Origin: Cyclobacterium jeungdonense
GTDB lineage: Bacteria; Bacteroidota; Bacteroidia; Cytophagales; Cyclobacteriaceae
NCBI RefSeq assembly: GCF_010994275.1
Contig: NZ_WMCD01000009.1
Location: forward strand, 1-64,000
DNA: 64,000 nucleotides
Direction: 5' to 3'
Positions 8,895 through 17,048 of the stretch are shown piece by piece. Each line of letters begins with the position of its first letter. Position 1 is the first letter of the stretch. The translations under genes and the position numbers were made by a program. The notes under the pieces are model-generated. The model saw nothing but the letters and a program-made list of their open reading frames with translations. It was not told the origin of the DNA and searched no databases.

Positions 8895-8960
8895 TTTTTT
8901 TCTTTTTGCAAAGCCAGCAAGCCTTTCTAAAATTTAGTTTAGTAAAATAGTATAGAAATA

Positions 8961-9875
8961 ATGGTTAAGGGTACACATCAGGCGAAAGAAGATCCCAGAA
9001 ACAAAGACATACAGATTTTTATTAATGGCACATTTCATGCCAGGGATCAGGCCAAAATTTCTGTATTTGACAGTGGGTACTTGGTGGGAGACGGGGTATG
9101 GGAAGCTTTTAGAGTGCATGAGGGAAAATTGGTATTTATAGACCAGCATCTGGACCGGCTGTGGCAATCTGCAAAAGTAACCGGTATTGACCTTCCGTTT
9201 TCAAGGGAAGCGTTGATTGACGATATTCGAAAGACCCTTGAGGTGAATGACATGCATGATCACATTCACGTTCGGGTAATGGTAACCCGGGGGATTAAGA
9301 AGACGCCTTCTCAGGATCCCAGACTTACGATTTCCGGCCCAAACCTGGTAATTATCGCCGAGCACAAGCAAGCGGCATCCGAAAGTAAAAATCAGGGGAT
9401 TCGCCTTTTTACCAGTACTTTCAGAAGAGGGAGTCCTGATTACCTGGATCCGAGGTTAAACTGTCATAGTAAACTTCACGAAGTGCAGGCGTTAATTCAG
9501 GCGATTGAGGCAGGCGCAGATGAGGCCTTGATGCTGGATGTAAACGGTTTCGTATCCACGTGCAATGCTACCAATTTTTTCATGGTAAAAGCGGGGGAAG
9601 TGTGGACCTCTACCGGGCAATATTGTATGAATGGCATCACACGATCAAACGTTATACAGATCTGTGAATCGAAAAAAGTACCTTGTTATCAAAAAAATTT
9701 CTCCCTGTTTGATGTTTACGGTGCGGATGAGGCATTTGTCACGGGTACCTTTGGAGGGCTCACTCCGGTGGTCAATATTGACGGAAAACCAATAGGAGGA
9801 ATAGAAGCAGGGCCAGTTACCCGTCAGTTGAGCACTTGGTACGAAGAACTGATTTTACAGGCAATTCAACCATGA
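8961..9875 (+). CDS. Class IV PLP aminotransferase (BCAT / D-amino-acid type)
   Basis: A 304-aa fold-type IV aminotransferase. The N-terminal FDSGYLVGDGVWEAFRVHEG is typical, the PLP lysine is K171 in LNCHSKLHEV, and the cofactor/carboxylate loop is CNATNFFMVK. Candidate reactions are branched-chain or D-amino-acid transamination or aminodeoxychorismate lyase chemistry; sequence alone does not decide. The stop overlaps the start of the sulfotransferase-like gene by ATGA, so the two proteins are translationally coupled and probably act in the same pathway. Confidence 0.88.
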   Translation: MVKGTHQAKEDPRNKDIQIFINGTFHARDQAKISVFDSGYLVGDGVWEAFRVHEGKLVFIDQHLDRLWQSAKVTGIDLPFSREALIDDIRKTLEVNDMHDHIHVRVMVTRGIKKTPSQDPRLTISGPNLVIIAEHKQAASESKNQGIRLFTSTFRRGSPDYLDPRLNCHSKLHEVQALIQAIEAGADEALMLDVNGFVSTCNATNFFMVKAGEVWTSTGQYCMNGITRSNVIQICESKKVPCYQKNFSLFDVYGADEAFVTGTFGGLTPVVNIDGKPIGGIEAGPVTRQLSTWYEELILQAIQP

Positions 9876-10603
9876 GCACGCCTATTCCCACTAAAAGACT
9901 ATTTCTATGGTCCGGGCCACGAAACATCTCTACAGCCCTGATGTACAGTTTTTCCCAACGGAAGGACTGTTTGGTTGAAGATGAACCGCTTTATGCCCAT
10001 TATCTGAGCCGCTCACCTGCCAGGCCCTATCATCCCGCATCGGAGCTTATTTTGCAGGAAATGGAAAATGATGGCCAGAAAGTAGTACAGCACATGCTGT
10101 CCAAAAGCGGAAAGCCCGTTCTATTTTTTAAAAACATGACTCACCACCTGATTGAACTCGATTGGGCTTTTATGCAGCAGGGAATGAACGTAATTCTAAC
10201 CCGGAACCCTAGGGAAATGCTTTTGTCTTTCTCTAAGGTGATCGCAAAACCCGTAATGGAGGATGTGGGGTACGCCATGCAATGGAGGCTCCTGCAATAC
10301 TTGAAGGTAAATGAATTCCCCTTTGTGGTAGTGGAGGCCAAAAAATTCCTTCTTGATCCGGAAAAGCAACTTCGACAGTTATGTATGGAGTGTAATATCC
10401 CCTTCGATCCAAATATGCTCGCCTGGAAACCCGGGCCCCTTCCAGAAGATGGGTGCTGGGCCAGCTACTGGTACCAGAACGTCCACCGATCTACCGGATT
10501 TCAGCAGTATACTGAAAAGTTAGAAGAATTTCCGGTGCAGTTATTGCCTTTGTACCATGAATGTGAGCCACTCTATCAGAAATTACTAGCTTACTCCCTT
10601 TGA
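9872..10603 (+). CDS. Sulfotransferase-like P-loop protein
   Basis: A 243-aa protein with an N-terminal P-loop-like PAPS-binding segment LFLWSGPRNISTALMYSF and a second block around VILTRNPREMLLSF, which resembles the 3'-phosphate-binding part of sulfotransferases (RxPRxxLLS). The frame opens further upstream, but the ATG overlapping the aminotransferase stop gives the expected P-loop position. It is coupled to the preceding aminotransferase, suggesting that both modify the same small amine or amino acid. The substrate is unknown. The assignment to the sulfotransferase family is by motif only. Confidence 0.78.
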   Translation: MSTPIPTKRLFLWSGPRNISTALMYSFSQRKDCLVEDEPLYAHYLSRSPARPYHPASELILQEMENDGQKVVQHMLSKSGKPVLFFKNMTHHLIELDWAFMQQGMNVILTRNPREMLLSFSKVIAKPVMEDVGYAMQWRLLQYLKVNEFPFVVVEAKKFLLDPEKQLRQLCMECNIPFDPNMLAWKPGPLPEDGCWASYWYQNVHRSTGFQQYTEKLEEFPVQLLPLYHECEPLYQKLLAYSL

Positions 10604-10884
10604 TCGGTAGTGAACTTTTTGAAAAAAGGGATGAGGCGATACTTATGATATTCGTGAGGAAGGAATAGTCACGCAAGAGGGAGATTAGTAAGAAAAATCA
10701 CCTGGAATCAGGGGTAATTTTATAATGCATGGGTTTCACGCTTGCTTTGTCGTTTTATAAAACATAATTTTGTAGCATATTCCTTCCGCCCGGAAATTCA
10801 GGAGAAACTACCCTGATCATTCGGGCCTGCACATCGGTAATGTACACAACTAAAGTACATCCTCAAATTTGAAAATACGTACCA
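10604..10884. other. Intergenic region with candidate promoter
   Basis: No credible gene. TTG at 10742-10744, a 20-nt spacer and TAATTTTG at 10765-10772 form a good Bacteroidota promoter, implying an untranslated leader of about 110 nt before the downstream hypothetical gene. Apart from a short imperfect CCTG/CAGG hairpin near 10700, nothing else was seen. Confidence 0.45.
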
Positions 10885-11931
10885 ATGGAAAACGACCAGC
10901 CTGTTGAAGTTAATGTGATGCCCAAAGGATTGATTTACTTGCCAGAACCTGAGAAAGGGGCGAAGTATCTCAATGAATGGGATCTGGAATCCCATTATTA
11001 TTCCCCCGACGAGAATCCGGATGAGAATTTAAATTATAAATTTTTGCTTCCTGCATTGGAAAAAATCAAAGGTCAGGATTACGATTTTGTGATTGGATTT
11101 GATCATTCGCTCAATAGAACCATCATAGGATATCCCAATCCGGAAGGCAGGTTTCTTGTTTTTACCGCGCATCAACAGGCAGCTCTTTTTGCTCACACCT
11201 TTTTAACAGAGGATGGATACCCTGAATTTGGTGGGGAGAAAGACAAGCTCGTTATCAAAGGGATCGTATTATCGCAGCAAATCGATAAAATTGTCACCAA
11301 AAACAACGGGGCCTATAAAGAATCTCATTCCGGTTACGAGGATTTGAGGGAAAGAATCATGACAATGGAGGATGAGTATACCCAATTCCTTGCTTTCGAT
11401 GAGAGAAACCATGTGATCATGGATTTGGAAAAAGAGAAAAATGTAGCCAAGCAGCTAGGCCTGATTTTTTCACTAGTCAAAAAATTAAAGCAGCAAGAAA
11501 AAACCTTATTTGATTTTCACGTGGACTTACAGATCAGGTACAAGCTATACGGTGAAAAAACGTTCAACATTACTTCAGAAGGGGAAAACAAAAAGATTTT
11601 TGATCGATTCCGTTCCAAACCTCCCTCCGATGCCATGCATGAGGAATTGGTTAGTATTTCTGACTACAAAAAGCAATTATTTTTCAATAAACTAACCGGA
11701 AGAAAAAGTGAGCCAGAGCTCCGGCAATTGGATATTGTACAGCTGGAGTACAGTAGCGGTCTAAAAATCAGTGTGGAGTTGATCGACGGGGGAGATAAAT
11801 TACTCCTGCACCTCAGCGATTTTACAGATTGCTACAATAAGGAATCCTTCGCTACATCCCGCAAAAACATCCACGATCGACTATTAAAAATAGTTGTATC
11901 CCTGGGCAAAATGGTAATAAACGTTACGTAA
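10885..11931 (+). CDS. Hypothetical protein, 348 aa
   Basis: I do not recognise this family. It is a soluble, charged protein without signal peptide or membrane segment. The N terminus holds an acidic, Tyr-rich part (HYYSPDENPDENLN), the centre is rich in Lys/Glu and predicted helical (EKEKNVAKQLGLIFSLVKKL), and the C-terminal region is beta-like, ending in a Lys/Ile-rich segment. No nucleotide-binding motif or clustered Cys or His residues are obvious. It has its own likely promoter and a strong terminator immediately after it, so it is probably monocistronic. Codon use resembles its neighbours. Confidence 0.75.
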   Translation: MENDQPVEVNVMPKGLIYLPEPEKGAKYLNEWDLESHYYSPDENPDENLNYKFLLPALEKIKGQDYDFVIGFDHSLNRTIIGYPNPEGRFLVFTAHQQAALFAHTFLTEDGYPEFGGEKDKLVIKGIVLSQQIDKIVTKNNGAYKESHSGYEDLRERIMTMEDEYTQFLAFDERNHVIMDLEKEKNVAKQLGLIFSLVKKLKQQEKTLFDFHVDLQIRYKLYGEKTFNITSEGENKKIFDRFRSKPPSDAMHEELVSISDYKKQLFFNKLTGRKSEPELRQLDIVQLEYSSGLKISVELIDGGDKLLLHLSDFTDCYNKESFATSRKNIHDRLLKIVVSLGKMVINVT

Positions 11932-12013
11932 CGGCTAAATATTCTTTTTTCAGCTGAAACTCCGTAGAAAAATAGGAGGTATTCTCGGGCTTTATCCCTT
12001 TAAAAATGCTATT

Positions 12014-12047
12014 CCGGGTCCTTATGGGCCCGGAATTTTTTTGTTTT
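12014..12047 (+). terminator. Rho-independent terminator after the 348-aa hypothetical gene
   Basis: Stem CCGGGTCC / GGGCCCGG (8 bp including one T-G wobble) with a TTAT loop, followed by AATTTTTTTG. Confidence 0.9.
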
Positions 12048-12136
12048 GACTTCTTATCTGGAGCATGAAATTTTCAGGAAAAGGATTGACTTCACTGATC
12101 TTTGGGCAATTATTACCTCAATCCGAAGAAAAGCCT

Positions 12137-12328
12137 TCAATTCTTTTCTTTACTTTCTTTACTTTTTTCTTTGGATTTTTTTTCCTGATCGGGGTATTCG
12201 CTTCTTTTAGGTGGCCTGGGACCACTTCCTGAGGTGTTAGGTGTCTCTCGGTTAGACCCTTTATCAACTTTATCTTTGGCTAAATTAAAGTTGTAAACGA
12301 ATACCTGAAGTTGCGGTTGGATCTGCAT
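12137..12328 (-). CDS. Possible small Lys/Ser-rich protein, 63 aa
   Basis: An ATG-started 63-codon ORF with a disordered, charged C-terminal tail (EKKSKEKSKESKEKN) and a Pro/Ser-rich centre. No homologous family is recognised and no signal peptide is present. It lies alone in an otherwise empty stretch between a terminator and the lipoprotein gene. Low-complexity tails like this can arise by chance in A-rich DNA, so the call is tentative. Confidence 0.35.
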   Translation of the reverse strand: MQIQPQLQVFVYNFNLAKDKVDKGSNRETPNTSGSGPRPPKRSEYPDQEKKSKEKSKESKEKN

Positions 12329-12621
12329 GATTTTCTAGTTTGATTCAAAGAAAAAATTGTCTAAAATCATGCCATAAAACAAATTGTAGCGTCTGGTTTG
12401 ATTCTTGCGTCATACTAATTGAAAGAAAACACAAGGCAGTACCTTGTTTTTGGTACAGTTAAAATGGGAGTTTGTTTCCTCATCATAACAGAGCACTGAA
12501 GGTGAAGCGTTGACGAAAACCAACGATTTGTTGGTAGTTGTATCTGAAACGGCATTACTGGTTCAGCAGAATGAGACTTCAATGTTCGTGCTTTTCTTTG
12601 ACCATTTAAACTAACGTAACT
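12329..12621. other. Intergenic region with terminator-like hairpin
   Basis: No credible gene. A small hairpin ACAAGG / CCTTGT at 12431-12447 is followed by a T run on the plus strand, as if ending a short plus-strand transcript, but no ORF precedes it. An AT-rich stretch precedes the lipoprotein gene; no clear -7 box was found there. Confidence 0.3.
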
Positions 12622-13389
12622 ATGAGAACTTATAAAAAAAATGAACCTCAAAAATTTCAAAAAACAGCAAAAGTATTTCATATAGGATGTATGGGGTTTT
12701 GCTTGTTAATGATAGCCTCCGGATGTGTGGAAGAAGCGCCTCAACCTGAACCTTCTGAACAGGTGATATCCGATACCTTCGAATCGGGTATGAACGGATG
12801 GGAAGGTGGATTTGCTGATTTACCTGTCGATGCCCGAGACAGATTTGAACTGGAGGTTAGTTTGGATAATTTGCCCGAAGAAACGGGAGAAAGCGGTCAG
12901 GCCATACGCATTCAGGGACAAAACGGAAGCGATGATTTGTTTATGTTTCTAAAAAAAGAAATATCCGGATTGGAGGCTGGAGCTGCTTATGAGGTTGTAT
13001 TTAATGTCAAGCTAGCATCCAGCTATCCTGAAAGCTCAGTAGGGATAGGCGGAAGCCCTGGTGGCTCCGTGTTTTTAAAAGCAGGAGCGGTGAACCGGGA
13101 GCCCACGCCTGAACCGGTGGAGGAGGCGTCCACTACCTATTATCGGATGAATATTGATAAGGGAAATCAATCACAGGATGGAGATGATATGTATGGATTG
13201 GGGACCATTGGCATAGAAGGCGACGAGTTTGTCTACGAAATCATTTCCCGGGACAATGCAGGTCGTCCACAGGAAGTTATTGCTGATGGGGATGGAAACC
13301 TTTGGTTGATAGTAGGTACTGATTCGGGATTTGAAGGCGAGACGGTTTTGTACTACCAGGAAATCGAGGTAACTTTAACTAGAAAATAG
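12622..13389 (+). CDS. Lipoprotein of unknown function
   Basis: A 255-aa exported protein. A positively charged N terminus is followed by a hydrophobic stretch ending in the lipobox LMIASGC, so it should be lipidated on Cys35 or so. The mature part begins with an acidic Pro/Glu linker, then a beta-rich domain resembling carbohydrate-binding or concanavalin-like sandwiches (FESGMNGWEGGFADLPVD; SGLEAGAAYEVVFNVKLAS). No enzyme motif is apparent. The next gene is a DUF1349 protein, which has a similar all-beta fold type, so the pair may act on or bind sugars outside the cell; that is inference. Confidence 0.75.
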   Translation: MRTYKKNEPQKFQKTAKVFHIGCMGFCLLMIASGCVEEAPQPEPSEQVISDTFESGMNGWEGGFADLPVDARDRFELEVSLDNLPEETGESGQAIRIQGQNGSDDLFMFLKKEISGLEAGAAYEVVFNVKLASSYPESSVGIGGSPGGSVFLKAGAVNREPTPEPVEEASTTYYRMNIDKGNQSQDGDDMYGLGTIGIEGDEFVYEIISRDNAGRPQEVIADGDGNLWLIVGTDSGFEGETVLYYQEIEVTLTRK

Positions 13390-13438
13390 CCTGAATTTCC
13401 TGGCAGTCACTACCAGGAGCTCACAAAATTCTTATAAT

Positions 13439-13999
13439 ATGCCTGAAAATCAATGGGACGGATTTCAATGGATGAATGAGCCTCGGCAATGGTCTGTGGA
13501 GGAAAAGGGGCTACGCTTGCTTACCGATAGACAAACCGATTTTTGGCGGATCACGCACTATGATTTTGTCAAAAACGATGGGCATTTTTATTATCGTGAA
13601 CTTCAGGGTTCGTTTACTTGCCAGCTACGATTTTCCGGTAACTATCAGGATTTGTATGATCAGGCTGGACTCATGTTGCGATTAGACGATACCACCTGGA
13701 TAAAGGCAGGGATCGAATATGTAAGCAGTACAGCTAAGGCCAGTGCCGTCGTGACCAGGGATTTTTCGGATTGGTCTATTAGGGAATTACGAGAAGTGCC
13801 TATTGATTTTTGGGTTAGGGCTAAGCGAGCCAGGGATCATGTGGAAATTTCTTTTAGTGTGGATTCAGAGAACTTTGAAATGCTGCGCTTGGCTTATTTT
13901 CCTCCAAGTGCTTCCCTTCAGGTAGGTATCATGGCGGCGTCTCCAAAAGGGGAAGGGTTTGAGACGATTTTTGCACCTTTGGATATAAAGGAAGGGTAA
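13439..13999 (+). CDS. DUF1349 concanavalin-like protein
   Basis: A 186-aa soluble protein of the DUF1349 family, a concanavalin A-like beta-sandwich related to domains that accompany glycoside hydrolases. Typical family features are the Trp-rich N terminus (WDGFQWMNEPRQWSVE), the DFWRITHYDFVKNDGHFYY segment and AGLMLRLDDTTWIKAGIEY. No signal peptide is seen, so it is probably cytoplasmic. Its stop codon sits one base from that of the amine oxidase gene on the opposite strand. Function is unknown in detail. Confidence 0.85.
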   Translation: MPENQWDGFQWMNEPRQWSVEEKGLRLLTDRQTDFWRITHYDFVKNDGHFYYRELQGSFTCQLRFSGNYQDLYDQAGLMLRLDDTTWIKAGIEYVSSTAKASAVVTRDFSDWSIRELREVPIDFWVRAKRARDHVEISFSVDSENFEMLRLAYFPPSASLQVGIMAASPKGEGFETIFAPLDIKEG

Positions 14000-14000
14000 C

Positions 14001-15365
14001 TCAGGATAGCATTTGTTCCACTACTTCTTCTCCGGAATTAATGGCTCCTTCCATAAAACCTTGCCATTCTGCCAAATGCTCTCCGGCAAAATAAACTGAC
14101 CGGAAAGGTTTTTTTAATTCAGGCATGAGGTCAAACCACTGCCCGAGCCCGTATTGGGCATAGGCGCCATAAGAATAGGCATCTTTACCCCAGTAATAGC
14201 TGGTTTCTCCTGATACCATCGAACTTAGGTCTCCGAAGGCAGGTCGTAATGAATCCAAAATCAACCGCATCCGTGCTTCTTTTGGCTGTGAATTCAGTAC
14301 CTCTGCTTTGTCTCCTACTGCATAGGCTATCAAAACTCCCTTTTTCCCTGGTTGGTCCTTGGTGCCGTGATAGAAATAATGGCCAACACCATCAGTAATA
14401 CAATCAAAATTTTCTCTTCCCCAGAAACGTTCGGAAAAAACTATCGGGAATTTGCCGATCCGGGCATATTGAAGTGCGTGTAAAGCCTCGGACATACCAG
14501 CAGGCAATCCGGGTTGCCAGTTTATTTTTAATACCATATAGGTGGGAGCCGTGCAGATAAGTCGGTCCGCCTGGTATACCTCCCCATTCGAACAGGTAAG
14601 GGTTACGCCCTCTTTTGATTGATCCACACGGGTTACCTTTTTCCCGAGTAGAATTGCTTCATCACCAATTGCCACTGCCATTTTTTTTGCCAGCTGGTCA
14701 TTTCCACCTATTATTTTCAAGTCCATTTCATTTTTTTCGCTGCTTTCAGCGTATTCCGCCAAGGCACAATAGCTTGATACTTTTCGGATTGATTCTCCAA
14801 AATCCGTACTATCCAGAAGCTCCCGGATATCAATATCCCTATCAGTAAATCCCTTTCTGGATAAGAATCGCCACCAATCCATTCGATCCATTTTTTCCTT
14901 TTCCTTCGAGGAAAGGCGGTCCCAATACGATTGTTTATTCTGCCAGAATGTTTCCAACTCAGGCGAGAGGCTCCATCCCCCTGCTTTTGTATGCTCCCCC
15001 CTGTAAATCAAATCCGTTTCAAACCGGTTGTCAAATAGTTCCAGGTTAAACTCGTTACAAAGCTCGAGCACTCTTTCATGAGACGCCCCCACCCATTCAG
15101 CACCGAGTTCAATAGTCTGGGATTCTCCGTTAATGGGTTGATGAGAAAATACCCTTCCTCCGACCCGGTTTCTAGCTTCCAGAATGGTTACTTTTATACC
15201 CTCTTTCTTGAGTTTATAAGCGGCAGCAAGCCCGGAAAATCCGGCTCCTATTATCAATACATGTTGGGGTTTTTTGCCTGGTAAAAGGGTTGGGTATGCC
15301 TTAGCGGGCAGGGCCAAGGCACCCCCTAACAAAGCAGTGGTTTGCAGAAAATCTCTTCTTTTCAT
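14001..15365 (-). CDS. FAD-dependent amine oxidase (flavin monoamine oxidase family)
   Basis: A 454-aa flavoprotein. The N terminus MKRRDFLQTTALLGGALALP looks like a Tat signal, so the folded enzyme is probably exported to the periplasm. The dinucleotide-binding motif is HVLIIGAGFSGLAAAYKL, followed by ILEARNRVGGRVFSH, and the C-terminal FAD motif is SVYFAGEHLAEWQGFMEGA. It should oxidise a primary or secondary amine, or an amino acid, releasing hydrogen peroxide (family knowledge); the substrate is unknown. It is convergent with the DUF1349 gene. A vanadium-haloperoxidase-like gene, whose family uses hydrogen peroxide, lies next upstream on the same strand. Confidence 0.92.
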   Translation of the reverse strand: MKRRDFLQTTALLGGALALPAKAYPTLLPGKKPQHVLIIGAGFSGLAAAYKLKKEGIKVTILEARNRVGGRVFSHQPINGESQTIELGAEWVGASHERVLELCNEFNLELFDNRFETDLIYRGEHTKAGGWSLSPELETFWQNKQSYWDRLSSKEKEKMDRMDWWRFLSRKGFTDRDIDIRELLDSTDFGESIRKVSSYCALAEYAESSEKNEMDLKIIGGNDQLAKKMAVAIGDEAILLGKKVTRVDQSKEGVTLTCSNGEVYQADRLICTAPTYMVLKINWQPGLPAGMSEALHALQYARIGKFPIVFSERFWGRENFDCITDGVGHYFYHGTKDQPGKKGVLIAYAVGDKAEVLNSQPKEARMRLILDSLRPAFGDLSSMVSGETSYYWGKDAYSYGAYAQYGLGQWFDLMPELKKPFRSVYFAGEHLAEWQGFMEGAINSGEEVVEQMLS

Positions 15366-15420
15366 CTGTTTATAATTTTCTTTTATTGGTCAGATAGCCT
15401 GTCCCGATCCTGAATCGGGA

Positions 15421-15481
15421 GAATCTCGCATGATTGATAACCATCCCACTGTGTGACGTTCCCGTCGTGCTCGATTTCATG
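15421..15481 (-). repeat. Dispersed 61-bp intergenic repeat, copy A
   Basis: Read on the minus strand this segment matches 56325-56385 at 54 of 61 positions without gaps. Blocks such as CATGAAATCGAGCA, GTCACACAGTGGGATG and CATGCGAGATTC are conserved. On the minus strand it is followed by CCCGAT / ATCGGG, a small inverted repeat absent from copy B, and both copies then resume with ATCTGAC. It lies in the gap between the amine oxidase and haloperoxidase-like genes. Confidence 0.8.
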
Positions 15482-15558
15482 GAATTAATGGTTTCCATGA
15501 ATATATAAAAAAGAAAGGAATTTATTTGTTAGGAATACGGGTTAAAAGCAGTAAAATT

Positions 15559-16935
15559 TTATTGATCCTTAGATAGCAGTATATTCTTTGAAAAATCTAC
15601 CTTTTCCAGAATATACCGGGCAATTTTATCTCCCTGGTTGACGCCTTCCTCAATGGCATCCCTAAAATGAATACCTCCATATAACCTTGAAATAGCAGCT
15701 TCATCAGAAGCTTGCAAAAAGGAATCAAAGCTGCGTTCAGGCAAGCCAAAAAAGACTTCCGATGTATCGATAAATTGGAAATTATCCCCAAAAAAAGAAG
15801 TTAGGATCACGGCACTTGTTCTTGAAATTACGCTATGACCGCTGGTGTATTCTGGAAAGGGTGGGGTCTGAAGTAGCGGTCTCCAGGATTCGTCGATGTT
15901 TTCGTTGATGGCCGTGATTGGTCGAATTCGGTCACTCCTGTACTTTTCATCCCAACAGCTGATAAAAGCATCGTGAAGGCTCATGGCTACCAGACAGTGA
16001 ATGTAAATGCTGCTTTTCAAATCCAGTGCAGCTTTCTGACAGGCTATACCGGTAATGCCCATCCAATGCCCACCAGGGGAGATTTTTTTTAGTCCGATGG
16101 CCATGTGGCCACTGTAGGTGACATTAAACGGGTTGCAGTCCCAAAAATTAGCTATTAGTTTTTGTTCGATAGTTAGCTGCTGGGTTACCTCATACACTTC
16201 CCGAAGTTGCTGGTAAAAAGAACTGCCTTTTTGTAAGTCGTATGGGGCAGGTGGTGTGGGAGCAAAACTTGCAGCATCGGGAATAAAAAATGGACGGATG
16301 GTTTTCCATTCCGGATCTATTGCGGCGAGGTAGGCGGGGGGAGTAGGGTACCATCCACCTTCTTCTGCAGAGGGACTGTAGCGTTTTCGGGTACTGAGAA
16401 AGCGGTAGCCGTCTTCCCTGGCATAACCCAATACCCACTCTGCGACACTTTCGGCATAGGGGATGAGTTCTGAAAGCTCCCTTTTCTTTACATACTTATT
16501 TTTGACAAACTGTTTTACCAGTTTCTCCTGAGCGGCCTCTAAAAGCTTGCCCGAAGGCATGATGTTTTTGCCCACTTCCAACATGGCATAAATGGCGGGA
16601 AAGGCGGGGTCGAAAGTTGCCTTACTTTCGGGAGGAAGGGGTATCGATGCTACATAAGATGCTTCCAGATGACGAAGAAGCGGATCTTCGTTTCTGTCCT
16701 GACCTTTTTGGAATACCAGATGGGCCGCAAGTAACGAATAACTGTAAAAACGGGCTGCACCGGGGGGGCTTGCGACATCCGTTACCATCACCTCCGTAAT
16801 GGAAAACAGGTGGTCTATCATCCAATCTAATTCCTGTTGTTGCTGTGGGGAGTGCTGATTTCCCGCAAAGGCTGCCAGTTTTGGGTGAGACCCCAATATC
16901 AGAATCAGAAAAACAACGTGTATTTTTTTAGTCAT
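15559..16935 (-). CDS. Vanadium-dependent haloperoxidase / PAP2-like protein
   Basis: A 458-aa protein with an N-terminal signal peptide (MTKKIHVVFLILILG). The C-terminal half has the vanadate/phosphate-binding signature of the PAP2/haloperoxidase superfamily: KYRSDRIRP (K331, R338), EYTSGHS (S365, H367) and SRLYGGIHFRDA (R417, H423). These match the KxxxxxxRP, SGH and SRxxxxxHxxxD motifs. Such enzymes either oxidise halides with hydrogen peroxide or act as phosphatases; sequence alone does not tell which. It is exported, probably periplasmic. The nearby amine oxidase would produce peroxide, a suggestive but unproved link. Confidence 0.9.
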   Translation of the reverse strand: MTKKIHVVFLILILGSHPKLAAFAGNQHSPQQQQELDWMIDHLFSITEVMVTDVASPPGAARFYSYSLLAAHLVFQKGQDRNEDPLLRHLEASYVASIPLPPESKATFDPAFPAIYAMLEVGKNIMPSGKLLEAAQEKLVKQFVKNKYVKKRELSELIPYAESVAEWVLGYAREDGYRFLSTRKRYSPSAEEGGWYPTPPAYLAAIDPEWKTIRPFFIPDAASFAPTPPAPYDLQKGSSFYQQLREVYEVTQQLTIEQKLIANFWDCNPFNVTYSGHMAIGLKKISPGGHWMGITGIACQKAALDLKSSIYIHCLVAMSLHDAFISCWDEKYRSDRIRPITAINENIDESWRPLLQTPPFPEYTSGHSVISRTSAVILTSFFGDNFQFIDTSEVFFGLPERSFDSFLQASDEAAISRLYGGIHFRDAIEEGVNQGDKIARYILEKVDFSKNILLSKDQ

Positions 16936-17048
16936 GACCGAATACTTGCCTGAAAACCAAAGGTATTTAAATAAAATGTAATCCTCAACACCTTATTTAA
17001 ATCAAAAAGAGTTGTTTCCTTTTCCAGAAGTTAATATTCCGAAAAAGG

